Made by a program: the position numbers and the translations under genes. The notes beneath the pieces are model-generated. The model was not told the origin of the DNA and made no database searches. It saw nothing but the letters and a program-made list of their open reading frames with translations. Of a stretch of 64,000 bases of DNA, positions 46,880 through 60,754 are shown in pieces (within the stretch, counting starts at the first letter, position 1; the number at the start of each line of letters is the position of its first letter). The stretch is from Sclerodactyla briareus (lineage: Eukaryota; Echinodermata; Holothuroidea; Dendrochirotida; Sclerodactylidae), in the NCBI GenBank assembly GCA_026419785.1, contig JAODTK010005420.1:248001-312000 (forward strand), in the 5' to 3' direction.

Positions 46880-49800
46880 GAAAAGTTATACACTGGACAT
46901 TTAATTCAGAGTATGTCCAAGCTCACTGCACATCTCCGAGAATTAATCAGGGGTTGTGTGCCTGCTTTATTAAGGACAGTGTGTCACGAGGTAATGCATT
47001 AATCCATTTATTTGAAATAGGAAATTATACCACGATAAGGGTGGTTCCCTAGTGACTAGGGTTTACCCCTTCGTACTTTATCCATATCCTCCCATCAGAT
47101 AGTCGTGTATGGGAAATTTAGGAAGTGTAGAATTATTTCCCCCATATTTATGGGGTGGCTTGCAAACGTGCCTGCGTTAATGTAGGCGTTATTGGTCAAC
47201 TGACAAGAGATAAGACCTATGTGAAACGACATACGTAGAGAGGAGAGAGAAATATGTCAGCCAGAATCTTCTATTCTGGCTATTTAGATTCCCCATCGAC
47301 AGGGGTACGAATCTCCTCCCACCGCCGCGAAAAAAAACTCTATGATAGGCCAACCACAGGACAATGTCGTAATAACTCAGATATGTACAGCACTTCTGTT
47401 ACTCGTTTGTTATGTCATAAAGACACGTCTCCTACTGTTCTACCATATTATTGCCCCAGAATGTGTAAGTCCCTCTGCTTTCAAGTAACAGTGAAGGTTG
47501 GCCAAGTGCTCCATATGATGTAGACTATTCACTTGATTCCTTTTATTTTCTCATTAGTCACCCCAACTGTTGGGTTCCTGGGTGCATGCACCTGTCCCCA
47601 ACAGGCAATCCACTAATGGCTGACATCTTCGCGAATGGCAACATTTCATGCGTTTAGATATTCTGTCTTCGCCTAAAGTGTTGTTACTGGTAGAATGGGC
47701 GATACTCATGACCCAAACTCCTTGTGAAGTGGTGAGGTGACATAATAAAGGTGAAAGGTCAATATCCTGTCTGTTTTCCCATTGATACAAGGGTTCTCTT
47801 ATTACCATATGTGAGTTGAATTCAGAAGTTTTGCTGCCAATAAGTAAGAACAGGGATCAAACGGCCTGGGAATGTCCTGTTCCTTCCGAGCGCAAAGGGG
47901 ACGAAAATATAATAACATAATCAACGTCTCAAATGACTTCGATCTATGATCCAGTCCCTTCAGACCGGGAGTGCGTCAAAAAAGCTGTCCTCCTCATTTT
48001 TCGAACACAGGGCCTGGTGATGTTACTTGCAGGGTGCCGTAATCCATGCATATCTGAGATTCCCCATTATTAGGTGGCCTAGCCTTATCTCAATGGGTTA
48101 TAATAGCATATCTGTTCTCGCCATTGCCCCCCTCTAGTGAGGTTGTTGGGGAGTTGCCATTGTATACTATGTAAGTAGTTGCACGGTGCAACAACGTTCG
48201 AATTCAACACGATTTAATACGTTGGCTGTACACAAAATTACACATACCTGTATAAGTGATCTGTCATTTATGGTTCATATTGTGGCCACAGTAACGATTA
48301 TGATTTTTATGAAGGCTAAAGTGCCGTCGGAGTTAACGAGTCTTAACAGCTATGAGCAGATGATCATAGATCACTTAAACGTTGCGCCCCCAGTTGCAGT
48401 GGTGGTGACTGGGGGGGGGGGTGCATTCCACGACAGTCAGAATAGCGATATATGGATTGGAGACAACTCATATTGGTCTTCACTACAGACATTGTCAATG
48501 CAATAAGCACCAAGAATGGTTGGGCTAATGAATTTCCCCCAAACAGCTATCTGTAAAATCACGGGCAGCTGAAAATTTATGAATACAGTCTTCTAAAATG
48601 TCAATAAATTGGTAGGCAGCAATTGCTGAGCTAGGCTTGAGGTTCCTGCAAAAAATGGTAACCCTGCATGTGCAATCCACCGTTTCCCAAGGGTGGGCAA
48701 GTCCTTAGTACGAGTATGCTAAAGACAGCAGGTTAGTGGTGTTCACTAAATTTTGGGGCTAATACTATTACTACCGCACTGACCAGACCAAGATTGAGTC
48801 AATAATAGTGCAATGGCACTAAACTGTGGTGGTTGACATGTTAATCATCAAAGTTTTTTCGTAGGGAACGGGTTATGTCAGGGTCAAAACACAATTTGAC
48901 CAGAGCTGACAATGGCCGAAAACAAATTGGAAGACAAGAATAAGAAGTCGGTGTCAGATATTGTAGGCATGTTAATTTCAGGCAATAAATTTTTGCACCA
49001 AGCCAGTGAACTGCCGTTGGCAGATTAATCGAATGCATTTTAACAATTAAACCCAGACTAACATCATGCCGGGAACTATTGAATGTATGGTACAGTATAC
49101 CCGACAGCAGCCGACAGCCAAGAACTAATCCAATTTACTGTGTTTGCCGCAGATTCGAGAAGCGTAAGGACGATAAGGCTACTTAGTATCCGAATAAAGG
49201 GCTAGGCCTAGCTTCACGCGTAACGTACAGATTAATCGAGAAGGCGAGTAGTCTATAAGGATATCGTACAACCTAACTATGCGTAATGTGCAGGTTCCGA
49301 GAGGAGACGGCAGCCTAGACGGATAAATCGCTGCCGGGCATCCTGTACTTCAAGAGGCGGGAAGCATATATGGATTTCGTACAATAGTTATTCCACTTAA
49401 TAACAGGTGGATGTCTCTCGTAGTGCACTATGGTTGCCTGTTGTAGTTGTACAGCCGGGTTTACACGAAAAAAGTGCGTTTACCTCAGAGGCCGGGTGAT
49501 TATATCTGTTGCAGCCACTCGTTTTTTAATTCGCGTATTGTTGTGGCATTAGCTAGCTTAGTGGTGATGGAATGTACCTATTGTACAGCTTACAGGTAGC
49601 ATACATGTTAATCGGAGCACTAGAAGTGCGACACAGAAGCGTGAATCCAGTATAATGAGTCTGTGCAATACGGAAACACAGCAGGGGAAGAGGAGAGCAA
49701 CAGCGAGCGATGTTCACGCCACCAATCCTAAACGAACACTGAAGCAATCCACCAAAGCATCTCATGTAGTACCGTAGCCGTGTTGTATATGGCGAGGAAG

Positions 49801-50595
49801 AAGGCAATGAGTAATCGAAGTGCTCTGCTGCTCACGCATTATTCTGCTTTGAATACGAGCCAATATTTCCACAATTGAAACATGTTTCTTCGTGCTGCGT
49901 GCCATAGAGCAACTGGCTCATTTGGTCTATCCTATATTAAAACACTTTCCGATCAATCACACATGATACTGCCTGTCACTCAACAACATAACAATGCCAA
50001 AATCGTAAAACAAGTTTGTCCTGCAGTCACTCTCTTCACCAATGGGTTCATCCAGCAGGTGCGTGCTCGCCTTCTGAGGTCCAAGGTGGGGGCAAGAGTT
50101 TATTCCGATACGCCCTTGCTTACAGAAGTGATAAGTGACAACCCCCCCCCCCCCCCCGCTAGACGTGAGCTCAGTCAGGACTCACCATTTTTTTTTCAGG
50201 AGTATAACTCTCCAGCGAGCTAACCCAATGTGCTGGTATATGAAAATTCTCGCATCAGCATTATGCCAAAATGAATGGCACTCACCTTTCACATGGCTAT
50301 TGCATACTCCGTCCTTTTCTCGGCAGCCCCTCTTATATTAAGGTATAAGCAATAACGCCCCCAAAATCAATCAGGGGGGATCATCTACTCCATATGGGTC
50401 ATCTACGCTCCAAGGTATGTTGTAGTGCCAACCTCTCCATTCACTAGTTTTGTATTTGGCAAAGGTGCATCAGGACTGGAAAACAGAGTCATTTACTTCA
50501 TATAACCAACCTACATACGAAAGTTATGAATCATTTACACCTCTGTGTCATAAGTGTATTGTGTTACAAGGGGGCAGAGACACCAGAAACATATT
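46880..50595. other. Unassigned stretch; could hold introns of the 46.6 kb gene
   Basis: No recognised exon or repeat protein. Frames at 47254-47523, 47554-47808 and 49882-50223 are protein-like in length only. An 11-base G run lies at about 48411 and a C run at 50144-50158. If the 46.6 kb exon is real, the 5' part of its gene should lie to the right, in this block or beyond. Confidence 0.4.
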
Positions 50596-50601
50596 TACAC
50601 A

Positions 50602-50632
50602 AGACACACACCACACACACACACACACACAC
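50602..50632. repeat. CA microsatellite
   Basis: About 14 CA dinucleotides with one interruption after ACACACC. Confidence 0.9.
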
Positions 50633-50639
50633 CGTACCA

Positions 50640-53600
50640 TCGCATAGATTCTTTTGTCTTTGGCAATGAATCCAAGCTAATAAAATTCAGGTGAAACGGA
50701 GTAGTATAGGTCCATTATTCATGATAGGGTCATTCTAGTTCATTCATCCGTCTTGCAATACTTGTGAAAGCTGTGAAGTATGGTTACATGCATGAAATTG
50801 AAATGTTTTGTACCTTCCGAAGTGAGCTCTACACGTTGATGAAATGTGAAATGGAAAGCAATGCTGTTTTAGGGAATATCTTACTGGGATTACTGTGCAT
50901 GCAGGATATGTAAGAGAATAAGTATTGTACCAAAAACAAACTAAAGTCTGATGGTATGTAGTAATTGCTACTTAGTACTTTTATGTTTTAGATTAATAAG
51001 CACGTTCAATGTTGTAGTTGTTCTAACTTTTATTGAAGGAATTGATGACATTGGCGGAGGAATGAATATGGGAGGAGAATGATACGGGTGGATTTTGAAA
51101 TGTGATGCAACAGCCATGGGTGGCCTGTCGATCCAGAGGGGAATGGGAGACCCGTCCCATCCCACTTTCGAAGTGGGGGACATCATACAATGGGGGCCCC
51201 ACTTTTATACTCGATGAAGATGAAAGAACATGTCCGTTTACCCACGTATTCGTACGTGTCTGTGTGGGATGAAAATATGAGGGAGCGATCCTCACAAAGG
51301 ACCACAGTAGCCTTTATTCCGAACATGATGTCCAAAATTTCAGACAATGTCCAATTTCGCAGAAACCTATACCTCATAGTCTCAGTAACGAAACATTTTG
51401 GAGGCATATTCTGGCGAAATTAATATTAAGTTCTAGTCAAGATCATGAAGTTTCTCACTCAAAAACATAAGTGAGACTGTTCTTCTTTTCTTTTAATAAA
51501 GTAGGTTCACAATATGTCCTTTGATCATAACACGAAAGCGTGGCGATTGGCATACAAGGCGTATGGAGGAGTCAGCGCCTCCAACACATTATGGAAGTGA
51601 GGGAAGTTGGCAGACGAGAACAACCGCTTGGCCAACTTAATAGGCACCAATTCATGCAGACAAACCTGCCTAAGATATTAAAATGGGCCACAATGTCAGC
51701 AGATTGCCGATTTCTCTGTCGAAAGCTCGAGAATGAGCAAATGTTTGTCACTCCTGTCAAATTTGGACGTTGTGGTTTTATTCCAAATTTCCAGAGGCCA
51801 ATATACATAGGCTAACTGTAATAGGCGCTGCTTGGAAATTATTTGTCTCCCTCCTACGTTTCAAGTACTTATAAACATATTTAGAAATACAATCCAGATA
51901 ATTATCCACAATGCATCGTGCCAAATCAACTCTTCATTAGCTGCTCGACCATAGCGGCGAATCTCAAGGGGTCGGTAAAGGGTGTCTACTCCTCCATAGC
52001 GACCCTTCCCGTCCCCCGAGCCCTCTCGTTTGTTTTATCGATGTCCTAGAAATATGCAAGAATTTCGGCCGTTTCGGGATCTTGGATAGTTGTTTCGCGT
52101 GTCAGTATGTATGAAGACCATGTGCACGATTAGCTATGCGATTCCGTGCCCAAAATATTTCTGGAGGAATTTGTAACTCTGGAACTATGTTTTACGAATA
52201 GATTCTAGAATGCCATTTCTAGCCAGGGAGGCTCGATATACGATGCACTCAAATTGAAGCAAATATATCTTGTACTTAATTTTGTAAACAAAAAACCACT
52301 TAGTGGGCCCATGGTCTGAGGGGTAACGGAGACAGCAAAAACATTGTGGAGCGCTTCGAGAATTTTCCTACATTATAGGAATGGAATGTTATGCTACCGA
52401 AACCCAGGCAAGAAATGTGTATTCTAGCAAAGAAGGAGAAGCATTTTTTGAAATCATAGGCTATACCATGAAACCGTGCAAACTATACTTTCGACCTTTT
52501 GGGGTTCTACCTTCATGAATTACAACACAATTCGAACAACTTTGTGATATCAGTCAGGAATTTCCGTCGAAAAAAACGAGTACGAGGCCAAAACAAAAAT
52601 TATTAACCTGGGCTTCACGGAATGGGTGGTTTACTAGTATGATTCCGGCCTTTCCGTTCCCCCTGACCCCAACTGAGGACATTCGGTGGTCCCCAGGAAG
52701 GTAGGTATCAGACCAATAACCAAAAGAAGAGACCTAAGTCCTTGAAGGTCAGCACATTTTGACACAAGAAAATCCACACTTTTAGAGCATGAATTTGCAC
52801 CTAAAGCCAAACTTTTCAAAGGGGACGGCGTAAACCAGGAGACCCCTCTCACGGGGCCTAATAAATGTTAGCTCCGATCAGCGATCGTGGTCACTCATGA
52901 GTTTTTCTTGTGGTACAAGTCTGATTGGACACAATCAGGACTAGCGATCTACTTCAGTGAACACACAGATTTGTCTCGTCTATACGTTAGTGACACTATC
53001 GTTAGGCCGTACACTACAGCCACAGGCCTTATGAGTATAGTATTATAGGCCTAAGTTTGTGCCAAGGCTACGTGTACTACGTGTACGATCATTTTTGTAG
53101 TTGTAACAGCCAACAAAACGATACGGAGTACTAGCATGTTACTACTATTAAGAACCGTAGTGGACACTCAGTATAGACACTAGTAGACAGGTAGAACTTA
53201 AGCCTAAGTGAGGTAGCGAGTGTCGTCGGACTAAACAACGTTTTAGGACGTACGACTACAGTAAAACACCGAGTGTAGTGTGGAATGTGACCAATGGTTA
53301 AACATATATTCTAGGGGGAATCAAAGAATAAAGAAGAACGTTACACTTTAGTTCTAGTTCAGCGCTAGTTCTAGTCGCAGTACAAGCTAAACTTCCATAA
53401 CTTAGCAATCACCTAACCGGTCTCGCGCTTTCATTCACCCTGGCGATGTTCTTCTTTCGTGAAATTCTAATTTCCAGGAGAAACACAGTAGAGTAAGGAA
53501 ATCTTGTCTGCAGATATTAGAGATTTCTCATTATTTTCCTATCTACATAAATGGCAAAGCCACTTTAAGTTACTAAGCTGATAATTTTTCAGTGTGGCAA

Positions 53601-54940
53601 AAATAGAGTGGCGACGTAACTGCGGGTCATTATTTTCTATTCATAACAGATTGAGCATAGACTTATAATAGACTGAAGCAACCTGCGGATTTTGAAGCCA
53701 ACTGAACGCGCGGTGAATGCTGACTGCACCCAAAAGCTCGGAGCCTACTTAGCACTTACCATTGACAGGTACGTTGGCACCGACGGGTCAATTTTATCAT
53801 CGTTAGTTCGGGAACCTCGTAGGCATGATGAAACAAAATTCTGCTTGAAAATAATGCAAAACATCCTAAATAACTCAACGATGTTGGCTTTTGGACGGCA
53901 ACATTCAGCGTAAGGTATTGAAAATTACAAAAACCAGTTGCGCGAAATGTGCACTAATACCAGTACGACAATGTACAACTGTCCTGCCTATGCTCGGCGG
54001 TCGACTTACGCAGATGGTACCAATAATGGATCACCGGTGACTGAGGAAAGCAGCCAACCTGTTTTTCCTAAGTTAGTGACAAAGGCCTAAGCTTTCTGTT
54101 GACAATGATAGGCGGGCTGTTTACCAAATATACAGTAGGTATCGGCTAATTAGGCTAATTTACGGATGGGGGGTGGACTGATGCAAACCATCGACCTGAT
54201 GTTGTGTCAGCATTGTATTAGCAACGGAGTGGGGCATGTGTTCGAAGAATGCTCGCCTCACACAGGGCACTTCCCTCATGCTCGAGGCACTTGCATCTGC
54301 CATTTCAGCATGTTATAGCTTGAGGAGAAGAGACAAGGATATGATTTTCTAGTAACAACCGATTTGGAATTCTCAAGCCGATCCCGTTTCCCTAGTTGTT
54401 TTTTTTGGAAAAGAGTTTCAGCCGTCAGATCCGATATCTGGGCCCCCACACCATTATTCATCAGGAGGTTCGGACTTGTGGCTCACATCCACATCATTAG
54501 CACAGGGGCACAAATGTTTCCCCCTTGCTGGCATCAAGTCACACCCTACCTTCACATACTGAGACGTCCATAAATGAAAAAAATACCTCTATGCAAAGAA
54601 CGGATTGATCTGAGGTTGGGGAGGTGGGACTTGAGTGGAGACATAAACATGGACTTCCGTAATCACATTAGTTCTGGATGTGACTGGTTATTACTGAATA
54701 GTTGAAACAAAATATTACAAGAGTGACCCATCCTTCGAAATATGTGTACCAACAAATCTACTTCACTTTGAAAAGAACATGAGAACTCGAAAGGCACCTT
54801 TTTTTTTTTTAAATACTGTAATGCAATGTTCATAAAATAGTAAAATAGTTGTTTGGGGTTCAACGGAAAATACAATAAGCGCGATCCCTCAGACATCTGA
54901 CTTTTGCTGTTTCCTGATGGTAACTCTCAAAGCCTATTCC
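50640..54940. other. Unassigned stretch without supported genes
   Basis: The region 51020-51420 has overlapping open frames on both strands (72-90 codons), and 51540-51815 is open in both directions, but no product is recognised. The 53.0-53.4 kb part is rich in CTA/TAG trinucleotides and CTAGT/ACTAG motifs and holds one TAGGCCTA (53046-53053). No tandem unit could be defined. Confidence 0.4.
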
Positions 54941-54949
54941 ACACTACTG

Positions 54950-55069
54950 GGCCGTAAGTTCAAGAGGCCGCAATGCTTACGGCCACTTGGCTCACAGTCA
55001 CTCCACACGGAGTTCCTTGCCGTTTGCGAAAGCTTACGTTCGATTCCACAATCAACAGTAAGCTTTCGC
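54950..55069. repeat. Two adjacent perfect hairpins
   Basis: GGCCGTAAG (54950-54958) pairs with CTTACGGCC (54976-54984), a 9-bp stem with a 17-base loop. GCGAAAGCTTAC (55026-55037) pairs with GTAAGCTTTCGC (55058-55069), a 12-bp stem with a 20-base loop. Both stems share GTAAG/CTTAC next to the loop in one orientation. A 79-codon frame crosses the second one. They could be ends of small inverted-repeat elements or structured RNA; nothing else supports either. Confidence 0.55.
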
Positions 55070-55074
55070 GAGCG

Positions 55075-58035
55075 GTGACCGTAATGTTTTGGGACACGCA
55101 CTGGATCGGAGAACTCGCAGGAGAAATCACACAGGATATGTTTCTTTCAAAGGTGCTGTGTGAACACTTTCCAGAACTACTAGAAGTGGGTACACCAAAG
55201 CCTAAACGGTAATGCGTCCAGTCGCCCAACTCTCAATTATATTATCGCCCATACAAAACTACGTTGGCCGCTCGCGGCGGTCACGGTCTTGGTCGGTCAT
55301 CGCTCAATTGACCTTGAGGTCACAAGGAGACTGTTGGCATACAGATGACCTGAGCTGTCATAAGCCTTTGCGGAGAACAAATTGGTCGTACAGTGTAAGT
55401 CAGGGGCTTTGGAATACCACATTAAAATTACCTACTGATAAAATCGATAAAATAGAGTTTTCTTGGTCCATCGACATGTATCGCTGTGCAGGTTATGAAT
55501 TGACTCAAAATATAGACCAAACCTTCACATAACAAAAACCAAAAAAAAACAAGAAACGTAATTCTAATGTGATTTTCTGGTTTCTTCATTTGAATCAGTG
55601 TTATCTTAGGTAAATGTTCATAGAGCCGAGATTGAAATTTTTTCCTCTCCACCCTGCAATTACACTCACATCTTAAATCATAGTCAGAGCGGGCGCAAAT
55701 GGTTAACACCTCCTAAACTGATTCACATGTCTCAAGTGATGATACTTCATAATTATTGGTCGTAACGAACCCCATCCCTCACTTTTAACACCTTATTTGC
55801 TGACCTTTATACCAAAACTTACCTGACATTATCAGACCAGCATGACTCACAAACTTTTGAACGGCACACTTGTGTACGGTTCAACAACCAGATGTCGCTA
55901 CTCTTTACAATCGAATTCTCCGAACCTGTCCAAGATTCCAGGGGCAGGAACATACTTATGCCAATATGGGTTTTGTTAGGAAATGGCATCGGACATACTA
56001 GAATTCATCCCACGTCATTGCATGCACTGTACCGTACAAAAGATACATTCAATAGGAAGGGGAACATACATGGGCAGCCTATCAGAGGGTTTTTTTTTTT
56101 TTTGTGTAGGCGGTGCCACCCTTGGCTTTGAAGAAGAAGTGCCTCCTTCATTCGCTCCAGGTCCAGGCCACTCATTGGAACCAACATACTGAACCCTATC
56201 CCCGTGTGTAGGATGTAGGCTTATTGAAGATAAAACGATTGTCTATAATGAAATACAGGCCTATTTGACAACCAGACTAGTCCTGTGGCTAATCACCCCC
56301 TAGACTCCAGTTCCCGAATCCACCGTAAGGTGGCTACACACGACCAAAAAGCTTTGGTGGAACGGCTCAATAGGTTTCATAAGTGTTTTTGAAGTTATAT
56401 TGAGACGTCGATTTCCTGTGTGTGGCAGCCGCCCTCTTTGCGTTTACATGCGTGGAATACCTTCTATACGTTTCAAAGGAACGCATGGACTTTTTTGTCA
56501 TTATTTGGAAGAGCGTTTATTTGGCCGAAACGAAGGATTTTTCGTAATTTTCATGTCGTCACCAAAACCAATGACCCGAGGTCATACGAACTAACCACCA
56601 GAGATCCGACTTGCTCCGAGTCGTTTCCGGAAACAATAACAAACTAGGCAACAAACCAACAGACGCCGGCCAGTGCCACAGTCGTTCGAAGTTGCACGTA
56701 CATGCAGTGTGATAGCAGGCATGAAGTAAGTTCTCCTATGTTCGACGAGGCTATCAATGTTTAAAAGTTATGAAGCGGTGAATATTATTACGTTAAGGTT
56801 AGGTAACGTAACGACAAGTACGTACTATCACAGTACTGGTACGACTAGTGGGTAAAGTAAATGGCTACCCCTTCACATTCCTACCGTGGGCTAGGTCCCT
56901 AGGCTCGCGACTTAATCATGATTCATGCTCGTACTGTACAGAGGCCTAGGGCCAGTGCACACATTAATTATGGGCATAGCCTAAATACCATAACCACAGT
57001 CTGTCCTCTTCAGCATCCCACAAAACTGTTGATGCAATGCAGGTATTCATACGAGGCAGAGTGTGATAGGGTTTTGAAGGAACTTGGTGTCAATTGTAAG
57101 TCATTGAAAGTATTAAAATTACTAGGTATTTGGAGCCTAAATTAGTTTTAAAGGCGGTTCATTTCCTAATCTAGTCAACCAAAATTTATTGGGTTAATCT
57201 AGACTACCTTAGGCCTATAAAAACTATTGTAATTGTTGTAGTAGAATATGAAGTTGTGAGTAAGGAATGGCTAGGCTTGCTACTTGTAATGTTGTTCTGG
57301 CCATAATGTTTTACATAATGTGGACACTGGCTATGTGAAAAACATGATTTAGGACGTAGGTCACACTGAATATTTTGGGCGTGGGGCATGTCAGTTAAAT
57401 AAGTGGCCAAGTTGCAAGCCTACATACAGTCTATCTTGGTGCTGGAGTTTGGAGTTACGTAACGGATCTGAAAAACTTTCCAGTGTGGAGCACTAGGAAA
57501 AAAAAGGAGGTTGTCTTTCGATTACTTTACAGACATGCCAAGAAAATTCTCAACAAAACTGATTTTAGTTTTGTTTCTTATAACTCCAATGAGTTTCTTC
57601 GGCTGACAATGTACAGTCAGCGTAACATTTACTCTCCATGTAAGAAATCCCAAAATTTGGATCGGATGTTTTTAAACACCTAAGACACTTACAGCAAATC
57701 TGATTAAGTCGTTTTGTTTAACAAAATGGAACCCCATCATTTATGGTTGAGAGGATGATTCCTGTAGGGTAAGGCATCTATTCTCTGCATTAAGCAAATG
57801 ATGAATGCCCCTCCAGACAGAAAGGCATCGCGTGAAGAGCAGCGCCTGTAGCCACACTTGAAGAGTTGGGGAGGGGCCAACCTTCGGTGGGGATAAAATT
57901 ATGAATGCCGTAAAAGATGGTCCAATTTTACTATATAACTAATTGCCACCTACACATCTATTAACTCTCCTATGTTGTTGGAGCATGAGGGTGGAATCCT
58001 CGCCACACGTATTGGTTTAAAACTTGATATAAAGT
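55075..58035. other. Unassigned stretch without supported genes
   Basis: No recognised protein or array. At 57483-57683 a plus-strand frame begins after a TTTCCAG acceptor-like site and contains LLYRHAKKILNKTDFSF. The LYR triplet recalls LYR-motif mitochondrial proteins, but the rest does not match convincingly. TAGGCCTA lies at 57210-57217. Confidence 0.4.
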
Positions 58036-58095
58036 TTCCCAGGGGCGGTCGCCAGACCCTTTCCTTTGGGGGGGGGGGGGGGGGGGTGTACCCCT
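58036..58095. repeat. Repeat end with a long poly-G run
   Basis: CAGGGGCGGTCGCCAGACCC followed by TTTCCTTT and about 19 G (58068-58086). The opening resembles the complement of the sequence bordering the poly-G block at 261-350, suggesting a dispersed repeat family whose copies carry G tracts near one end. Confidence 0.5.
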
Positions 58096-58099
58096 ATTT

Positions 58100-60750
58100 T
58101 TGCCGCCTCATACCATGCGGAGTTCGCCGACTACCATGGCGATTGTTGCCGATAACCCCGCTTCATATATAGATGGAAGTGCCACAAAATGTCCCCCAAC
58201 AGTCGACATGTGTACACGTATTACGGACGCAAGGCTGGGTGCATGTTTGATGATGGGGCCGTTCCACCAGCGGAATGGTGGCAGAGGCAGAGCTTGTACT
58301 GGTAGAAGCTGCTACTAATGGGTGGGCTTTTAGGTTGCACCAAAGTAATTGTCTTATTATACTGGGCACTGGGGATGTGCACCTCAGTGAGAAGGGTGGA
58401 GCGGGGCGCCGCCATTGTTTGGCGGCGAAGCATCCGCAGATTTTTTTAGTTTTGTAAGCCCTCAGATGGCAGTAACAGGCCTCCAAGTTTTTTATCTGCA
58501 TAGATTAAAGTGGAATTTCCCATACCTGCTTATAGATTTGCCAAACATTTCAACCTCTCTTACCGGTTACCGGGCCTTCCATTTCCCACTTTTAATTGGG
58601 CAGCGAATTTTTCATGTCTCAACATTTTTATTAGTCGTTAGACAACTTCAGTGAAACAATACTCCAGACGGGTCCCCCCATTGATTCACCAATGAATTCC
58701 GTGACTGAACGTTTTGCCTCGATTGACTGACATTTCATCAAGAAGGTGTGATTATGCCTCACAGGAATTTTCATTCTGTTAGACTGAAATTTTGTTTTTA
58801 TCAAGGTACCCGCAGAACCCACTAAGCTGTACCAACGATGGCTTAGGTTTTCCATCTAAAGTATTGTCTTCTTATTTCTGGGATAGGTGGTGTGGCACAT
58901 CCGTTGATAGGGTGTAGTAATATACTATCTAGCGAGTGCCACCATTGTGGCACGAAGCGTATAAAATATTCGGGACGTTATTATATTAACCTTTCTACGT
59001 TTCATGTGTTCCTCATTGTGCCGACTGGGCATACAAAAGTTTTGTTCTATCTACCATAGATTGCTGAGGGCGGCCCCCACGCATTTGATGAGCCAGAATA
59101 GTTCGGATTGTGAAGTTGAATATAAAGGTTTGGCTTTTTTCCTTTATAACTGTTTTGTACTCTCAATTTGTTAACCTCTGTTTACGTTTTGCATTTTCCT
59201 TCATTTCGGCACCTCTTTCCTCACCCAGCAATGACAGGTGGTTTTGTTAAAGCCACGCTGATAGGTCCTTCCTAGAACATACACCATCTGTCATATTGTG
59301 AGGCCAACAAGGTGTCATGTATGCCCTACCGTACTTCCGAGGAGCCGCTATTACTTATCGTGGGCGATAGTAGTGGGTACATTGTCTGGCAGCGTTGAAA
59401 TCGTGTTTACATGTTTATTTTTAGTGTGGGTGTTGCAGTATCGAAGTTGGTTTGGTATGCGGCTCACTTTTTGTCTTTCTTGTCCTTTTCGCCGTCCAGC
59501 CCTGGACAATGTCGCCTCTTGGTTTCATGTGGAACGGATTTTCTCTGTACAGTTTTGAAGCTCTTGCTATTTTCCGTTGTAGGAGAGTGTCATCCCGCTG
59601 CCCAGTGGAGTCGGTCGGACATTTTGTATTGTAATGTGATTTAGTTTATTTAGTTGTCATGCAAGTCGAATCCAAAATTCTGGCCAAGTTTTGGGAATAG
59701 TTTTGTCGGCCATACAGTTGAATAATTATTTGAAAGTCTGGAGCTTTGTGGGTTTTATTAGGTCACTCTTTCCGTCCCTACCTGCGGGTGTAATACCGGT
59801 AATAGGTGTTATTTTCTGTAGACGTGTGCGGACTAAGAGTTGAGTAGGTCGTTAGACTGTCAATCCCACTTAGAAGTGTTTCCTGCGCGGCTGACGCCAT
59901 ATCGTATACATTGCTGGGTTTTGGATTCGTATTTACAGATTGGCCCCAGACTCCACAGTAGAATATTTATCGTATTATGCAGTTATAGATTATATTATGG
60001 TCCCAAAACATATATGCAGTTTATATCATATGGTCGCTCGGCTTTGCTTGCTACACAATTTATCTTGGTAAGGCCTAGGTGGTGTACCAACTTAGCACTC
60101 CTGTGTTGTACCCTTGGTTACGTCGTGTGTATTATGCTATACTATATACTGCCTGTTTAGGTGTGCATGAGCCTGTGGGCATACCAAGCTACGTCGGTTG
60201 TATTCGCTTGTTGGAATCCCTTCCGTAGAAGCAGGGACCGCGGGAAGATGAAGATGATTTTGAGTGGGGGGGATAATCATTGGGGCGGCCACAAATCTAA
60301 GCGGCAGCGCAAACCATAGCCGATTGGCGCGAAGCGTGCAAGAATTTTTTTCGTATGACAGCCCCCCAGAGCGCAGGAGAGAAGCTACCTTTCGCGCTTT
60401 GCAGGCGTAACTTACATCCTAAAATTGGATTAATGTACCACTTTTTTTTTTTCGCGCGACAACGAATTACGTCTTACCAAGGTAAAATAAGTAAAACTGA
60501 ATCTAATAGATAAACTGGAATGTCATTATTAAGGCCCTACAAAGATAAGACTAAACCACAGACGTTAGGCCTAGTAGCCCGAACATAGACCATTGAGGGA
60601 TATGAGGTGAAAATATGTACAGTAAAACAATCAGTGAAAAACGGTGGGATTAACACTCCGATTTTTCCATTCGTGTAGGAAGTTGAATTGCTTATGGCAT
60701 TTTCCTACTAAAACCTGGATTTCAACAGTAAGCTTTGGTGGCTTCAGGCT
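58100..60750. other. Unassigned stretch without supported genes
   Basis: Frames at 58163-58501 (minus), 59298-59558 and 59840-60160 (plus) are hydrophobic or cysteine-rich by composition but match nothing I know. TAGGCCTA lies at 60566-60573. No tandem repeat was seen. Confidence 0.4.
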
Positions 60751-60754
60751 GATA

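Noticed and set aside
57483-57683. Possible LYR-motif mitochondrial protein
   Set aside because: Only the LLYR segment fits; the rest of the frame does not follow the family pattern.
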